From positions 1,430,477 to 1,462,548 of the forward strand of contig NZ_LT707409.1 in assembly GCF_900156875.1 (NCBI RefSeq): a stretch of 32,072 nt of DNA, read 5' to 3'. A model generated the notes under the pieces. It saw nothing but the letters and a program-made list of their open reading frames with translations, was not told where the DNA came from and searched no databases. This document shows positions 31,681 to 32,072 of this stretch, in pieces. Both the position numbers and the translations under genes were made by a program. This DNA is from Robertmurraya dakarensis. GTDB taxonomy: Bacteria; Bacillota; Bacilli; Bacillales; Cytobacillaceae. How positions within the stretch are numbered: position 1 is the first letter of the stretch; every line of letters starts with the position of its first letter.

Positions 31681-32072
31681 ATACGGAACCGTTCCTCTGT
31701 TGGAACCAATGCTGAACGGTCTTCATCCTCGCTATGAGAACCTTTCCTCTGCTGAATCTGATGCTAAACGGTCTTCATTCGCGCTATGAGAACCTTTCCT
31801 CTGCTGGATCCAATGCAAAGCGGTCTTCATCCCCGCTATGAGAACCTTTCCTCTGCTGGATCCAATGCAAAGCGGTCTTCATCCTTGTTATGAGAACCTT
31901 CCCTCAACTAGATCCAATGCTAAACGGTCTTCATCCTTGCTATGAGAACCTTTCCTCTGCTGGATCCAATGCAAAGCGGTCTTCATCCTTGTTATGAGAA
32001 CCTTCCCTCAACTAGATCCAATGCTAAACGGTCTTCATCCTTGCTATGAGAACCTTTCCTCTGCTGGATCCA
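31681..32072. repeat. 52-bp tandem repeat array, continuing past the window
   Basis: Units start at 31681, 31733, 31785, 31837, 31889, 31941, 31993 and 32045, every 52 bases, with the last one cut. Conserved blocks are TATGAGAACC near the unit start and CGGTCTTCAT near the end. Units 31837-31888 and 31941-31992 are identical, as are 31889-31940 and 31993-32044, so the last four full units form an exact 104-bp dimer repeated twice. The outermost unit (31681) is most diverged. GGTCTTCAT and ATGAGAACC across each unit junction can form an imperfect hairpin. There are no unique spacers, and 52 is not a multiple of 3. Confidence 0.95.

Noticed and set aside
31681-32072. Possible CRISPR array
   Set aside because: The period is constant (52), but the whole unit is repeated, spacers are not unique, and no cas genes are nearby.
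31681-32072. Possible repeat protein
   Set aside because: The unit length is not a multiple of three, and one frame meets stops at unit junctions, so a continuous repeat protein is unlikely.

Overview
The window looks like a chromosomal region of a low-G+C Gram-positive bacterium, most likely a Bacillaceae member. The grounds are AT-rich DNA, strong AGGAGG-type ribosome-binding sites 6-10 bases before almost every start, frequent GTG and TTG starts, sigma-A-like promoters (TTGACN-17-TATAAT) and hairpin/U-tract terminators. Every credible gene (27 complete, one cut by the left edge) lies on the minus strand, so transcription runs from high to low coordinates. Almost every product is an acyl-CoA enzyme: 4 AMP-forming acyl-CoA ligases, 5 acyl-CoA dehydrogenases, 3 CaiB/BaiF-fold proteins, 1 family I CoA-transferase, 2 crotonases, 2 MaoC/hot-dog hydratase subunits, 2 thiolases, an HMG-CoA-synthase-like/DUF35 fusion, an HMG-CoA lyase, 3 SDRs (one partial), a PaaI thioesterase, an MBL-fold hydrolase, an APH-type kinase and one IclR regulator.

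Layout, in transcription order from the right. (A) 32072-31681: 52-bp tandem repeat array running off the window. (B) 31458-28477: promoter, LCAD-type dehydrogenase, hairpin, acyl-CoA ligase, terminator. (C) 28424-24147: promoter, APH-type kinase, ACAD10/11-type dehydrogenase, hairpin, long-chain ligase, terminator. (D) 24038-22101: promoter matching that of B, PaaI thioesterase, LCAD-type dehydrogenase (paralogue of B), terminator. (E) 22099-18550: MBL hydrolase, ligase (paralogue of B), SDR, terminator. (F) 18388 to the left edge: promoter, IclR regulator, then at least 17 more co-directional genes with short gaps, probably one long or a few overlapping transcripts, with a weak possible internal promoter near 8.6 kb.

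Unit F falls into two halves. The upstream half (17464-8703) has an AMACR-like protein, an AUH-like hydratase, a PaaG/isomerase-like crotonase, a dehydrogenase with an isovaleryl/long-chain-type catalytic Glu, HMG-CoA lyase, a classical thiolase and two CoA-transferases. This fits conversion of a 3-methyl-branched acid through HMG-CoA to acetyl-CoA without a biotin carboxylase in the window. The downstream half (8572-1) has a 17beta-HSD4/MFE-2-like SDR, an AMACR-like racemase, a ligase, a dehydrogenase, the HMGCS-like/DUF35 fusion, an SCP2-type thiolase and a two-subunit MaoC hydratase. This is the enzyme set of peroxisomal D-specific beta-oxidation of 2-methyl-branched acyl-CoAs, encoded as separate genes. 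No classical L-3-hydroxyacyl-CoA dehydrogenase (FadB/Hbd type) is visible.

My overall inference is a locus for catabolism of a methyl-branched, isoprenoid-like or hydroxylated fatty/carboxylic acid. The substrate is not determined by the sequence. Statements about active-site residues come from alignment by eye to remembered family motifs. No search was run.
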